64,000 nt of DNA from Pseudomonas sp. Seg1 (GTDB taxonomy: Bacteria; Pseudomonadota; Gammaproteobacteria; Pseudomonadales; Pseudomonadaceae). The first letter of the stretch is position 1; every line of letters begins with the position of its first letter. Both the position numbers and the translations under genes were made by a program. The notes beneath the pieces are model-generated. The model worked only from the letters and a program-made list of their open reading frames with translations. It was not told where the DNA came from and did not search any database. Shown piece after piece: positions 18,792 through 27,929 of this stretch. The stretch covers positions 3,381,501 to 3,445,500 of the forward strand of contig NZ_AP021903.1 in NCBI RefSeq assembly GCF_018326005.1, written 5' to 3'.

Positions 18792-19037
18792 CCTCCTCTT
18801 GCTAGTTACTCTTTCTGATTATCCCCTGATACTTTTGTACAACTTCTGGCAGCGCGTTCTCGCGTAACTGCTTGGCAGGCTTGCTATTGGTTCAAAAAGA
18901 CACTGTTCTGGCACAGTGTGACCCTCCACCTGTTAGTTCTTACAGTTGTACTTCTTCTAGTTCAGGTTTTGAATGTTCCGCTCATGCAGTTAGCCACCGG
19001 TTCCCCGGTCATGGTCAACTTGCAAGGAGATGCGTGC

Positions 19038-20327
19038 ATGTCCACCCTGAACGCCGTTGCGCTCCCGACGTTATTGAATAATGCCGGTCAACTCGACAAA
19101 TCGTTTGCCAGCACCGGCGTGGCTCAGGTGTATTTCGCCGGCAGCCTGTCCAGCCTGACCCAGGATGTCGCACTCGACGCGCAGGGGCGGATTCTGGTTG
19201 CCGCCAAAGTCGGCATCACCGAGGGCAGCCGTTTCGGTTTGGCACGCCTGCTGGCGGATGGCTCGGCCGATCTGTCCTTTGGTGAGCAAGGCAGCGTGAT
19301 CGATACATTTGCCCCAGGCTTCGAAGCCATGGCCGGCAAAGTGCAGGCGCTGCCCGATGGACGGATCCTGCTGGCGGGCCTGCATTATGAAAACAGTCAC
19401 CGCACCCTGCCCGCGCTTGCCCTGTTCGACGCGCAGGGCCAACCGGATCAATCTTTCGGTGACAACGGTTACCAAGTGGTGCGCCTACCGGGCGACTTGT
19501 CCATGGGCACCCGCGACAGCTGGCTACCGCCCGGAGTGCCGGGCGCAGAGGCCTGCGATTTTGCGGTGCAGGATGACGGACATATTCTACTGATCGCCAA
19601 CCATCACTTCGAACTGGCCGACCACGCCGGCATGCTCATCCGCCTCAAGCCTGACGGCAGCCTGGATGACACGTTCAACGGGCGCGGTTTCGTGATGATC
19701 CGCCATCTGCTGCTCAACACCTGGCTCAGCCGGCTGATGCTGCAGAAGGATGGGCGAATTTTGGTGGGCGGCTCGATCGATTTTCCTCAGGAAGGCCTGT
19801 TGGCGCGTTACCTGCCCGATGGCCGGCTGGACGAACGTTTTGCGGTAGATGGTTTCATGGCATTCAAGGCCCACGGCAAAAGCGCTCTGGTCAGTCAGAT
19901 CCTTGAATCGGCGGACACCCTGCACTGCTTCGGCAGCAGCCGCGACCCGATCCGATGCATGGCATTCAGCCTGCACCTCAATGGCCGGCCGAACCTGCGC
20001 AGCAATAACGGCCAGCCCCATTTGCTGGAAATCGGCCCCAGCGGCTGTCAGTGGAGCGCCGCCCAGTGCATGGCAGACGGCCGCATCATCGCGGTGGGCG
20101 CCACCCTTGGCGGGGTCGAGGCCGACTTCATCGTCGCGCGTTACTGCGCAGACGGGCGCCTTGACCAGAGTTTCGGTCAGGGCCGCGGCTGGTTGCGTAC
20201 GCGCCTGGGACGCAGCCTCGACACGGCGAATTCACTTGCCGTGCAATCGGATGACGCCATTCTGGTCGGTGGCTATTCGCTGGATGGCAACTACCGGGCG
20301 ATGGTCGCGCGGTATCTCAATCAATAA
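19038..20327 (+). CDS. Delta-60 repeat protein
   Basis: A protein of 429 residues built of tandem beta-propeller-like units of the delta-60 type. The repeated phrase is LDxSFGxxG followed by a DGRILVGG-like strand. Examples are GQLDKSFASTGVAQV, ADLSFGEQGSVI, PDQSFGDNGYQVV, LDDTFNGRGFVMI, LDERFAVDGFMAF and LDQSFGQGRGWLR, each paired with segments such as LPDGRILLAG and QKDGRILVGG. I chose the ATG at 19038 because AAGGAGA precedes it; an open frame continues upstream to 18918 with a hydrophobic segment but no RBS. No signal peptide is present from this start. Function is unknown. Confidence 0.8.
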   Translation: MSTLNAVALPTLLNNAGQLDKSFASTGVAQVYFAGSLSSLTQDVALDAQGRILVAAKVGITEGSRFGLARLLADGSADLSFGEQGSVIDTFAPGFEAMAGKVQALPDGRILLAGLHYENSHRTLPALALFDAQGQPDQSFGDNGYQVVRLPGDLSMGTRDSWLPPGVPGAEACDFAVQDDGHILLIANHHFELADHAGMLIRLKPDGSLDDTFNGRGFVMIRHLLLNTWLSRLMLQKDGRILVGGSIDFPQEGLLARYLPDGRLDERFAVDGFMAFKAHGKSALVSQILESADTLHCFGSSRDPIRCMAFSLHLNGRPNLRSNNGQPHLLEIGPSGCQWSAAQCMADGRIIAVGATLGGVEADFIVARYCADGRLDQSFGQGRGWLRTRLGRSLDTANSLAVQSDDAILVGGYSLDGNYRAMVARYLNQ

Positions 20328-20433
20328 CAGCCTTCGGCAGCACCTACATGGAATCGTGTTCAAGTCAGGAACAACTTGAACTTGTCTGACACATCCGGCA
20401 ACTTGCGCGCTTCTTAAAAACAAGGAGCAACCG

Positions 20434-21936
20434 ATGTCCGGTTCAATGGCCCAGGCGTTCGCGCAAAATTTTCTCGGGCACTCGCCACGCTGGTACAAGG
20501 CGACCATCGTCGGATTTCTGATCCTTAACGCTGTCGTGCTGTTCACGGTGGGGCCGGTCGCGGCTGGCTGGTTGCTGGTGATCGAGTTCATCTTCACCTT
20601 GGCCATGGCGCTCAAGTGCTATCCGTTGATGCCCGGCGGTTTGCTATTGATCGAAGCTCTGCTGTTGAAGATGACCACGCCGCAGGCGCTCTACGATGAA
20701 CTGGTACACAACTTCCCGGTGATCCTGCTGCTGATGTTTATGGTGGCCGGGATTTACTTTATGAAGGATCTGCTGCTGTTTCTGTTCTCGCGGTTGTTAT
20801 TGGGCGTGCGCTCGAAAACGGCACTGGCCCTGATGTTCTGCTTTCTATCGGCGTTTCTGTCGGCATTTCTCGATGCGTTGACGGTTACTGCGGTGATCAT
20901 CAGCGCGGCGGTCGGCTTTTACTCGGTCTACCATCGGGTGGCGTCGGGTAACGATCCGCGTCAGGACAGCGGGTTCAGCGACGACCAACACCTGCCGACA
21001 CTTCATCACGATGATCTGAATCAGTTTCGCGCATTCCTGCGCAGCCTGTTGATGCACGGCGCGGTCGGCACGGCGCTCGGTGGCGTGTGTACGCTGGTGG
21101 GCGAACCGCAGAATCTGCTGATCGGCCATGAAATGGGCTGGCACTTCGCGGAGTTCTTTCAGAAAGTCGCCCCCGTGTCCTTGCCGGTCCTGGCTGCGGG
21201 CCTGATCACCTGCGTTCTGCTGGAGAAGCTGCGCTGGTTCGGCTACGGCACGCTGCTGCCGGACAACGTCCGCGCCGTGTTGGCCAATTACGCCGCCGAA
21301 GACAACGCCGAACGCACCCCGCGCCAACGTGCGGCGCTGCTGGTGCAAGGCACTGCGGCACTGATCCTGATCGGCTGCCTGGCGTTTCACGTCGCCGAGG
21401 TCGGCCTGATCGGCTTGATGGTGATTGTGCTGATCACCGCGTTTACCGGCATCACCGACGAGCATCGTCTGGGCAGCGCATTCAAGGATGCCATGCCGTT
21501 TACCGCGCTGCTGGTGGTGTTCTTTGCCGTGGTCGCGGTGATTCACGATCAACAGCTGTTTGTGCCGCTGATCGAGTGGGTGCTGGCTCTGCCGATCGAT
21601 CAACAACCGGGCATGCTGTTTATTGCCAACGGTCTGCTCTCGGCGATCAGCGACAACGTCTTCGTTGCGACGATTTACATCACCGAAGTGAAACAGGCGT
21701 TCCTGGCCGGGCACATGAGCCGCGAGCACTTCGAGACGCTGGCAATTGCGATCAACACTGGTACTAACCTGCCAAGCGTGGCGACGCCAAATGGCCAGGC
21801 AGCGTTTCTGTTTCTGCTGACGTCGGCAATTGCGCCGCTGGTACGCCTGTCGTACGGGCGCATGGTGTGGATGGCATTACCGTACACCTTCGTCATGGGC
21901 CTGCTGGGCTGGTACGCGGTCAGCTACTGGCTGTAG
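20434..21936 (+). CDS. nhaB: Na+/H+ antiporter NhaB
   Basis: Inner-membrane sodium/proton antiporter of 500 residues, the usual NhaB length, with about 12 hydrophobic segments. Family features include [17 protein letters not shown] near residue 138, [21 protein letters not shown] near 215, GITDEHRLG, and [18 protein letters not shown] followed by [17 protein letters not shown]. An AAGGAG box precedes the start. It contributes to Na+ extrusion and pH homeostasis. It is a single-gene unit followed by a REP pair. Confidence 0.96.
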   Translation: MSGSMAQAFAQNFLGHSPRWYKATIVGFLILNAVVLFTVGPVAAGWLLVIEFIFTLAMALKCYPLMPGGLLLIEALLLKMTTPQALYDELVHNFPVILLLMFMVAGIYFMKDLLLFLFSRLLLGVRSKTALALMFCFLSAFLSAFLDALTVTAVIISAAVGFYSVYHRVASGNDPRQDSGFSDDQHLPTLHHDDLNQFRAFLRSLLMHGAVGTALGGVCTLVGEPQNLLIGHEMGWHFAEFFQKVAPVSLPVLAAGLITCVLLEKLRWFGYGTLLPDNVRAVLANYAAEDNAERTPRQRAALLVQGTAALILIGCLAFHVAEVGLIGLMVIVLITAFTGITDEHRLGSAFKDAMPFTALLVVFFAVVAVIHDQQLFVPLIEWVLALPIDQQPGMLFIANGLLSAISDNVFVATIYITEVKQAFLAGHMSREHFETLAIAINTGTNLPSVATPNGQAAFLFLLTSAIAPLVRLSYGRMVWMALPYTFVMGLLGWYAVSYWL

Positions 21937-21951
21937 TTACACCGAATAAAG

Positions 21952-22040
21952 TGTAGGAGTGAGCCTGCTCGCGATAGCGGTGTGTCAGCCCAGAAAATGG
22001 TGACTGAAACATTGCTATCGCGAGCAGGCTCACTCCTACA
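21952..22040. repeat. REP pair, GAGTGAGCCTGCTCGCGAT variant
   Basis: TGTAGGAGTGAGCCTGCTCG and its reverse complement CGAGCAGGCTCACTCCTACA flank about 50 bases, between convergent nhaB and the HAD gene. Confidence 0.88.
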
Positions 22041-22057
22041 TTTGTTTTGGGGTGAAT

Positions 22058-22867
22058 TCAGTGAGGAAGGATGTACTTTTCGATCGCCTGAGCCACGCCG
22101 TCTTCGGTGTTCGGCGCGGTGATCACGTCGGCCTGACGCTTCACCGCCTCCTCCGCCTGTCCCATGGCAATCGACAGTCCCGCGCAATGAAACATCGCCG
22201 GGTCGTTGCCGCCATCGCCAATCGCGGCCGTCTGCTCCAGCGGGATGCCCAAGTGCGCGGCAATGGTCGCCAGTGCGGTGCCTTTGTTGGCCTCCAGCGC
22301 CGTGACGTCGAGGTACACCGATTGCGAGCGCGAGACTTGCGCCATGCCGTTGACCTTGGACAGTAAACGCGCCTCCAGTTCGATCAACAGCTCAGTGTTG
22401 TTGCTGGTCGCGACGATCTTGTCGATGCGCTCAAGATACGGTTCGAAACTCTCGACCACCACCGGCGGATAGCCGAGGCCATGCTGCTCGCGCGGCACCA
22501 TCGGCCCGTGCGGATCCTTGAGCAGCCAGTCGCCGCCGCTGAACACCCAGATTTCGACATCCGGTTGATCGGCAAACGTCGCGAGAGCAATCAGCGCCGT
22601 TGTCGCCGGCAGGTAATGCGCGACGAGCATACTACCGTCCGGATTGACGATTGTGCCGCCGTTGAACGCCGCCGTCGGCAGATCGACGCCCAAGGCTTCG
22701 ATCTGCTGCAACATGGCTTTCGGCGGACGCCCGGTGGCGAGACTGAACAGGACGCCCGCCTCGCGTAACGACCGCACGGCGTCGATAGTACGCTGGCTCA
22801 GCCTGTGATCGGGCAGCAACAGCGTGCCGTCCATGTCGCTCAGCAGAAAACGGATCGGCTTGCTCAT
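22058..22867 (-). CDS. Cof-type HAD-family phosphatase
   Basis: Cytosolic haloacid-dehalogenase hydrolase of 269 residues. Motif I is LSDMDGTLL (nucleophile Asp11), motif II is LATGRPP, the conserved lysine lies in ALEANKGTAL, and motif IV is IGDGGNDPAMF. The Cof/IIB-type cap lies between motifs II and III. It probably dephosphorylates a sugar phosphate or related metabolite. It overlaps the zwf stop by four bases and forms the end of a gnd-zwf-HAD operon, so a pentose-phosphate-linked substrate is a reasonable guess. Confidence 0.9.
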   Translation of the reverse strand: MSKPIRFLLSDMDGTLLLPDHRLSQRTIDAVRSLREAGVLFSLATGRPPKAMLQQIEALGVDLPTAAFNGGTIVNPDGSMLVAHYLPATTALIALATFADQPDVEIWVFSGGDWLLKDPHGPMVPREQHGLGYPPVVVESFEPYLERIDKIVATSNNTELLIELEARLLSKVNGMAQVSRSQSVYLDVTALEANKGTALATIAAHLGIPLEQTAAIGDGGNDPAMFHCAGLSIAMGQAEEAVKRQADVITAPNTEDGVAQAIEKYILPH

Positions 22868-24387
22868 CCGAGGCCATGCCAGACGCGGCCATCGCGAGTC
22901 AGCAGGTCTTCGGCGGCTTGCGGGCCATCTTCACCGGCGGCATAGGTTTGCACACTCGCGTCCTGCTGCCAGGCGTCGAGGAACGGTTGCACCGCACGCC
23001 AGCCGTTCTCGATGTTGTCGGCACGCTGGAACAGCGTCTGATCGCCGGTCAGGCAGTCGTAAATCAGGGTTTCGTAACCGGTCGATGGCTGCATTTCGAA
23101 GAAGTCTTTGTAGGCAAACCCCAATTCGATGTTGGCCATGTTCAGCGCCGGCCCCGGGCGCTTGGCCAGCAGGTCGAACCACATGCCTTCATTGGGCTGG
23201 ATCTGGATACGCAGATAGGTCGGTTGTAGCTCGTCGACTTCGGTGTCGCGAAATTGCGCATAAGGCGCCGGTTTGAAGCAGATGACGATCTCGGTGTCGC
23301 GCACACTCATGCGCTTGCCGGTACGCAGGTAGAACGGCACGCCGACCCAACGCCAGTTGTCGATCATCACCTTCAGCGCCACATAGGTTTCCGTGGTGCT
23401 GTCGGGCGAGACGTTGGCCTCCTGGCGATAACCGGCCAGTGCCTTGCCGCCGACTTCACCGGCGCTGTACTGGCCACGCACCGAGTTGGCCCGAGCTTCT
23501 TCAACCGTCCATGGACGGATCGCGCCGACCACTTTGGCTTTCTCGCCACGTACCGCATCGGCGCCGAACGCCGCCGGCGGTTCCATGGCAACCATGGCCA
23601 GCAACTGGAACAGGTGATTGGGCACCATGTCGCGCAACGCACCGGTGTGCTCGTAAAAACTGCCACGGGTTTCGACGCCGACGGTTTCGGCGGCGGTGAT
23701 CTGTACGTGGTCGATGTAATGGTTGTTCCAGAACGCCTCGAACAGGCTGTTGGAGAACCGGCTGACCAGAATGTTCTGCACGGTCTCCTTGCCCAGGTAA
23801 TGGTCGATCCGATAGATCTGTTTCTCGGACATCACCTTGAGCAGGCAGGCGTTCAGTGCTTCGGCGGTCTGCAGATCGGAGCCGAACGGCTTCTCGATCA
23901 CCACCCTTCTGAACGCTTCGGGGGTTTCTTCTAGCAAACCGGCGCTGCCGAGTCGACGCACCACTTCACTGAAGAAACGCGGCGCGGTGGCTAGGTAGAA
24001 CACCGCATTGCCGGTGCCGCTGTCGGCGATTTTCGCCGCCAGCGCTGAATAAGTGCTGTCGTCGAGGAAGTCGCCCTGGACGTAGCTGATACCTTTGGCG
24101 AGCTTGGCCCACAAGGCCGGATCAAGCATCTGATCGCCCTTGCCGACCTTCGCCGCCACTTCGGTACGAATGAAGTCCTCGAGCTTTTGCGCGAAGGCTT
24201 CATCGGTAATGGCGTTGTGGTCAACGCCAACGATCCGCAGGTTCTCATCAAGCAGGCCGTCGCGACTGAGGTTGTACAGCGCCGGCATCAGCAAGCGCTT
24301 GACCAGGTCGCCGTGGGCACCGAACAGAAACAGCGTGGTCGGTGGTGCCGGTTCTGCCTTGGATTTTCTGCGGATCGTATGGGTCAT
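22864..24387 (-). CDS. zwf: Glucose-6-phosphate 1-dehydrogenase
   Basis: Converts glucose 6-phosphate to 6-phosphogluconolactone with NADP+ or NAD+; 507 residues, normal length. The dinucleotide motif is [12 protein letters not shown] (most homologues have GASGDL), and the active-site signature [13 protein letters not shown] is intact. The start at 24387 (MTHTIRRK) fits homologues; an open frame extends to 24546. It overlaps gnd by four bases upstream and the HAD gene by four bases downstream. It is probably one of several Zwf isozymes in the genome, since it is not next to pgl/edd/hexR. Confidence 0.95.
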   Translation of the reverse strand: MTHTIRRKSKAEPAPPTTLFLFGAHGDLVKRLLMPALYNLSRDGLLDENLRIVGVDHNAITDEAFAQKLEDFIRTEVAAKVGKGDQMLDPALWAKLAKGISYVQGDFLDDSTYSALAAKIADSGTGNAVFYLATAPRFFSEVVRRLGSAGLLEETPEAFRRVVIEKPFGSDLQTAEALNACLLKVMSEKQIYRIDHYLGKETVQNILVSRFSNSLFEAFWNNHYIDHVQITAAETVGVETRGSFYEHTGALRDMVPNHLFQLLAMVAMEPPAAFGADAVRGEKAKVVGAIRPWTVEEARANSVRGQYSAGEVGGKALAGYRQEANVSPDSTTETYVALKVMIDNWRWVGVPFYLRTGKRMSVRDTEIVICFKPAPYAQFRDTEVDELQPTYLRIQIQPNEGMWFDLLAKRPGPALNMANIELGFAYKDFFEMQPSTGYETLIYDCLTGDQTLFQRADNIENGWRAVQPFLDAWQQDASVQTYAAGEDGPQAAEDLLTRDGRVWHGLG

Positions 24388-25364
24388 TTCTTCGGTGTCT
24401 CCACATGGCCGCCGAAGCCGAAGCGCTGGGCCGAAAGAATCTTGTCGCCAAAGGTGCCTTGGCCACGTGAGCGGTAGCGCGAGAACAGCGAGTTGGACAG
24501 CACCGGTACCGGCACCGCTTGCTCCATGGCGGCTTCGATGGTCCATTGACCTTCACCGCTGTCGGCAACCGAACCGGAGAAACCGTCAAGTTTCGGGTCG
24601 CTGGCCAGCGCGTCAGCCGTCAGGTCGAGCAACCACGATGACACCACGCTGCCACGACGCCACACTTCAGCAATGTCGGCCACGTTCAGATCGAAACGCT
24701 GATCTTCCGGCAGGCGCTCGCTGGACTTGGTCTTGAGGATGTCGAAGCCTTCGGCGAACGCGGCCATCATGCCGTACTCGATGCCGTTGTGGATCATCTT
24801 GACGAAGTGACCGGCGCCGGCAGGACCGGCGTGAATGTAGCCGTGCTCGGCGCGCGGGTCATCGGACTTGCGATCCTTGGTGCGCGGGATGTCGCCCATG
24901 CCTGGCGCCAGTGCGGCGAACAGCGGATCAAGACGCTTAACGGTCTCGGTATCGCCGCCGATCATCATGCAGTAGCCGCGTTCCAGGCCCCAGACGCCGC
25001 CAGAGGTGCCGACGTCGATGTAGTGCAGGCCTTTCTCGGCCAGGGTTTTGGCGCGGCGGATGTCATCCTTATAGTTGGTGTTGCCGCCGTCGATGATGGT
25101 GTCACCGGCTTCCAGCAGAGTGCTCAGGGTGTTGATGGTGTCTTCGGTCGGCGCGCCGGCCGGCAGCATGACCCAAACGGCACGCGGCTTGGCCAGGCCT
25201 GCAACCAGTGCCGGCAAGTCGGCAACGCCGGTGGATCCCTCGGCGACCAGGTTGTCGATGAAAGCGGTATTGCGGTCGTAAACAACGGTGGTGTGACCGC
25301 TGAGCATCAGGCGCCGCGCAATATTACCGCCCATGCGGCCCAGTCCAATAATCCCGAGTTGCAT
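24384..25364 (-). CDS. gnd: 6-phosphogluconate dehydrogenase, short (NAD-type) form
   Basis: Oxidative decarboxylase making ribulose 5-phosphate from 6-phosphogluconate; 326 residues. It belongs to the short YqeC/GndA-like group rather than the 470-residue NADP enzyme. Features are the Rossmann motif [16 protein letters not shown], the substrate loop [21 protein letters not shown], and the catalytic [15 protein letters not shown] with the essential lysine. It is the first gene of the gnd-zwf-HAD operon, joined to zwf by an ATGA overlap. Confidence 0.95.
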   Translation of the reverse strand: MQLGIIGLGRMGGNIARRLMLSGHTTVVYDRNTAFIDNLVAEGSTGVADLPALVAGLAKPRAVWVMLPAGAPTEDTINTLSTLLEAGDTIIDGGNTNYKDDIRRAKTLAEKGLHYIDVGTSGGVWGLERGYCMMIGGDTETVKRLDPLFAALAPGMGDIPRTKDRKSDDPRAEHGYIHAGPAGAGHFVKMIHNGIEYGMMAAFAEGFDILKTKSSERLPEDQRFDLNVADIAEVWRRGSVVSSWLLDLTADALASDPKLDGFSGSVADSGEGQWTIEAAMEQAVPVPVLSNSLFSRYRSRGQGTFGDKILSAQRFGFGGHVETPKK

Positions 25365-25638
25365 GTGCTGATGCTCCTTACTACAAATAAATGTGTGTCA
25401 AAGGTTATAGCCCAACGCGACTAATGGAGGTTAGTCCAGAGCGTCGGGATGAAGTTTCCGGGCATTGTGCCCGATTCAGACAGATAACGCCCTGAATCGT
25501 GCCGAAGACACACCGACCATGAAAAATAAAAAAGTTCCATTCACTGGCAAAAGAAATCAAAATTGGCGCCGATAGTAAGTCAGTCACCCGAAATCGGGGG
25601 CGATTTACAGTTGAGACACACCATTTGCGAGGTGAGCA

Positions 25639-25821
25639 ATGGGCACAGTACACACAGCAATGCCGCCACAAACCCTGTACGTGACAATCCGTCGCGATGA
25701 ATTGCGCCAGTTGAAAGACGAGCGCGACCAACTGAAACAGGAGTTGGCGCAACTGCGCGCGATGACACTGGGTGCTCAGCCCAAGCCGCTGCCGGTTGTT
25801 CAGCGCCACCCGCACGCCTGA
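25639..25821 (+). CDS. Small coiled-coil protein, unknown function
   Basis: A protein of 60 residues, preceded by a good GAGGTGAG ribosome-binding site. After a short N-terminal strand (TLYVTIRR) it has a charged helix DELRQLKDERDQLKQELAQL that would form a coiled coil, then a Pro-rich tail. No known domain is recognised. It stands alone between gnd and cptA. The RBS and codon bias support it; its shortness keeps confidence moderate. Confidence 0.62.
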   Translation: MGTVHTAMPPQTLYVTIRRDELRQLKDERDQLKQELAQLRAMTLGAQPKPLPVVQRHPHA

Positions 25822-26034
25822 TCTCCCCCGCCTGATTCGGGAACGGCACTCGCGGTTCCCGACACGCTGTACTTCTGACCGTTGCCACGTCTACTGGCGC
25901 GGTAATTAACAAAACTTTCACATTCGCTTCGTAATACTCCGCCTCCATTCTGGCCGTACCTGCGCGTGCGGCCTTTGTTCGTCGGCTTCATGGATGTTCC
26001 GGCGGTGGTTGTAACGAGACAGCTGGAGCGCCGA

Positions 26035-27783
26035 ATGGCATTGTTCAAACGCAGCACAACGACTGCGGCAGGTTTCGACTGGGCCGGTCTACTCTGGCTT
26101 TTTGTGTTCTTCTGGTACTTTTCCGGCATTACCCAACTGCTGATTCAGATCACCGGCACCTCCGGTTTCAGCGGGTTCCGCCAGGCGTTCTTCATGAGCG
26201 CACTCTGGCTGGCGCCGATGCTGCTGTTCCCCAAGCGCACCAAACTGCTGGCCGCCGTGATCGGCATCGTGCTGTGGGCTTGCTCGATGGCCAGTCTGGG
26301 TTACTTCTTCATTTATCAGCAGGAATTCTCCCAGAGCGTCATCTTCATCATGTTCGAGTCGAACGTGTCCGAAGCCGGCGAGTACATGACCCAGTACTTT
26401 GCCTGGTGGATGGTGCCGGCGTTCCTCGCGCATACCGCATTCGCCTACTTCCTGTGGACGCGCCTGCGCCCGGTGTACATGCCGCGCGGCCGTGCCATGG
26501 TCGCCGCCGCCGCCATCGTGATTGCCGTGGTCGGTTATCCGCTGGTCAAACAGACCCTGCGCATGGGCACCTTCGCTCAAGGCTTCGAGAAATTCGAGAC
26601 CCGCATCGAGCCGGCCGTGCCGTGGCAAATGGCCGTGGCCTACCACCGTTATCTCGATACGCTGGCCGACATGCAAGGCATGCTGCACAGCGCGAGCAAG
26701 ATCCCGCCGCTGCATAACCTCAAGACAGCGGGCGCCGATCAGCCGTCCACGCTGGTGCTGGTGATCGGCGAATCGACCAACCGCCAGCGCATGAGCCTCT
26801 ACGGTTATCAACGCAACACCACGCCTGAGCTGGACAAACTCAAGGATCAACTGGCTGTCTTCGACAACGTCGTCACCCCTCGCCCGTACACCATCGAGGC
26901 GTTGCAGCAGGTGCTGACCTTCGCTGACGAAGAAAATCCCGACCTGTACCTGTCGACGCCGTCGCTGGTCAGCATGATGAAACAGGCAGGCTACAAGACC
27001 TTCTGGATCACCAACCAGCAGACCATGACCAAGCGCAACACCATGCTCACGACGTTCTCCGAGCAGGCTGACGAGCAGGTCTACCTGAACAACAACCGCA
27101 ACCAGAACGCCGCCCAATACGACGGTGACGTGATCGAACCATTCAACAAAGCCCTGGCCGATGCTGCACCGCGCAAATTGATCGTTGTTCATCTGCTCGG
27201 CACGCACATGAGCTACCAGTACCGCTATCCGCCGACCTTCGACAAGTTCCAGGATCGCAATGGCGTCCCGGCCGGCGTACGTGACGATCAGGTGCCAACC
27301 TACAACAGCTACGACAACGCGGTGCTGTACAACGACTTCGTGGTGTCGAGCCTGATCAAGGATTACGCCAAGTCCGATCCGAACGGGTTCCTGCTGTATC
27401 TCTCGGACCACGGTGAAGACGTGTTCGACTCTGCCGGTCACAGCACCCTGGGGCGTAACGAAAACAAGCCGACGGCGCCGATGTACACCATCCCGTTCAT
27501 GGCTTGGGCGTCGCCGAAATGGAAGGCTAACCATGACTGGAACTTCGCCGGCGACCTTGACCGTCCGTACAGCAGCTCGCACCTGATACACACCTGGGCG
27601 GACATGGCCGGTTTGAGTTTCGATGAGCTGGACCGCAGCAAGAGCGTGGTCAGCGACAGCTTCAAGCAACGTCCGTTGCTGATCGGTGATCCGTACCAGA
27701 CCGAGCAGCGTGCACTGATCGACTTCAGTCTGATGAAGCCGAAAAAGCCCGACACCGCACCCGCAGACGTCGCGCAAAAGTAA
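26035..27783 (+). CDS. cptA: Phosphoethanolamine transferase (CptA type)
   Basis: Inner-membrane enzyme of 582 residues that transfers phosphoethanolamine to LPS core or lipid A. Five hydrophobic segments fill the first 180 or so residues, and a periplasmic sulfatase-fold domain follows. Metal-site motifs are VIGEST (Glu246), YLSDHGEDV and GHSTLG. The candidate catalytic nucleophile is Thr286 in RPYTIEAL. The start at 26035 has GGAG upstream; upstream in-frame codons add no recognisable sequence. It is closer in pattern to CptA than to EptA. A terminator follows. Confidence 0.9.
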   Translation: MALFKRSTTTAAGFDWAGLLWLFVFFWYFSGITQLLIQITGTSGFSGFRQAFFMSALWLAPMLLFPKRTKLLAAVIGIVLWACSMASLGYFFIYQQEFSQSVIFIMFESNVSEAGEYMTQYFAWWMVPAFLAHTAFAYFLWTRLRPVYMPRGRAMVAAAAIVIAVVGYPLVKQTLRMGTFAQGFEKFETRIEPAVPWQMAVAYHRYLDTLADMQGMLHSASKIPPLHNLKTAGADQPSTLVLVIGESTNRQRMSLYGYQRNTTPELDKLKDQLAVFDNVVTPRPYTIEALQQVLTFADEENPDLYLSTPSLVSMMKQAGYKTFWITNQQTMTKRNTMLTTFSEQADEQVYLNNNRNQNAAQYDGDVIEPFNKALADAAPRKLIVVHLLGTHMSYQYRYPPTFDKFQDRNGVPAGVRDDQVPTYNSYDNAVLYNDFVVSSLIKDYAKSDPNGFLLYLSDHGEDVFDSAGHSTLGRNENKPTAPMYTIPFMAWASPKWKANHDWNFAGDLDRPYSSSHLIHTWADMAGLSFDELDRSKSVVSDSFKQRPLLIGDPYQTEQRALIDFSLMKPKKPDTAPADVAQK

Positions 27784-27790
27784 CACTGTG

Positions 27791-27817
27791 AAGGGGCCGA
27801 AACCGGCCCCTTTTTCT
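27791..27817 (+). terminator. Terminator after cptA
   Basis: AAGGGGCCGAAACCGGCCCCTTTTTCT is a strong stem with a short AAA loop and a T-run, eight bases after the stop. Confidence 0.9.
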
Positions 27818-27859
27818 TGCCCGCCACACCTCCAAACAATAATGTTTCGCGTTTGATAC

Positions 27860-27882
27860 TAAATCTCAGGCTGGCGCTTCGT
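27860..27882 (+). promoter_or_regulatory. Candidate iron-starvation (PvdS/ECF-type) promoter
   Basis: TAAAT followed after 15 bases by CGT, about 48 bases before the receptor start. Known PvdS sites are TAAAT-N16/17-CGT, so spacing is one base short. The -35 context ACTAAATCTC is close to the described consensus. Confidence 0.45.
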
Positions 27883-27929
27883 CTTTGAGCAAACGGATTT
27901 TTTCCCTCGAAGACAAGGAGTCGGCTGCG

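Noticed and set aside
26089..27786. 565-residue minus-strand frame across cptA
   Set aside because: It is a shadow of cptA; no domain or RBS supports it.
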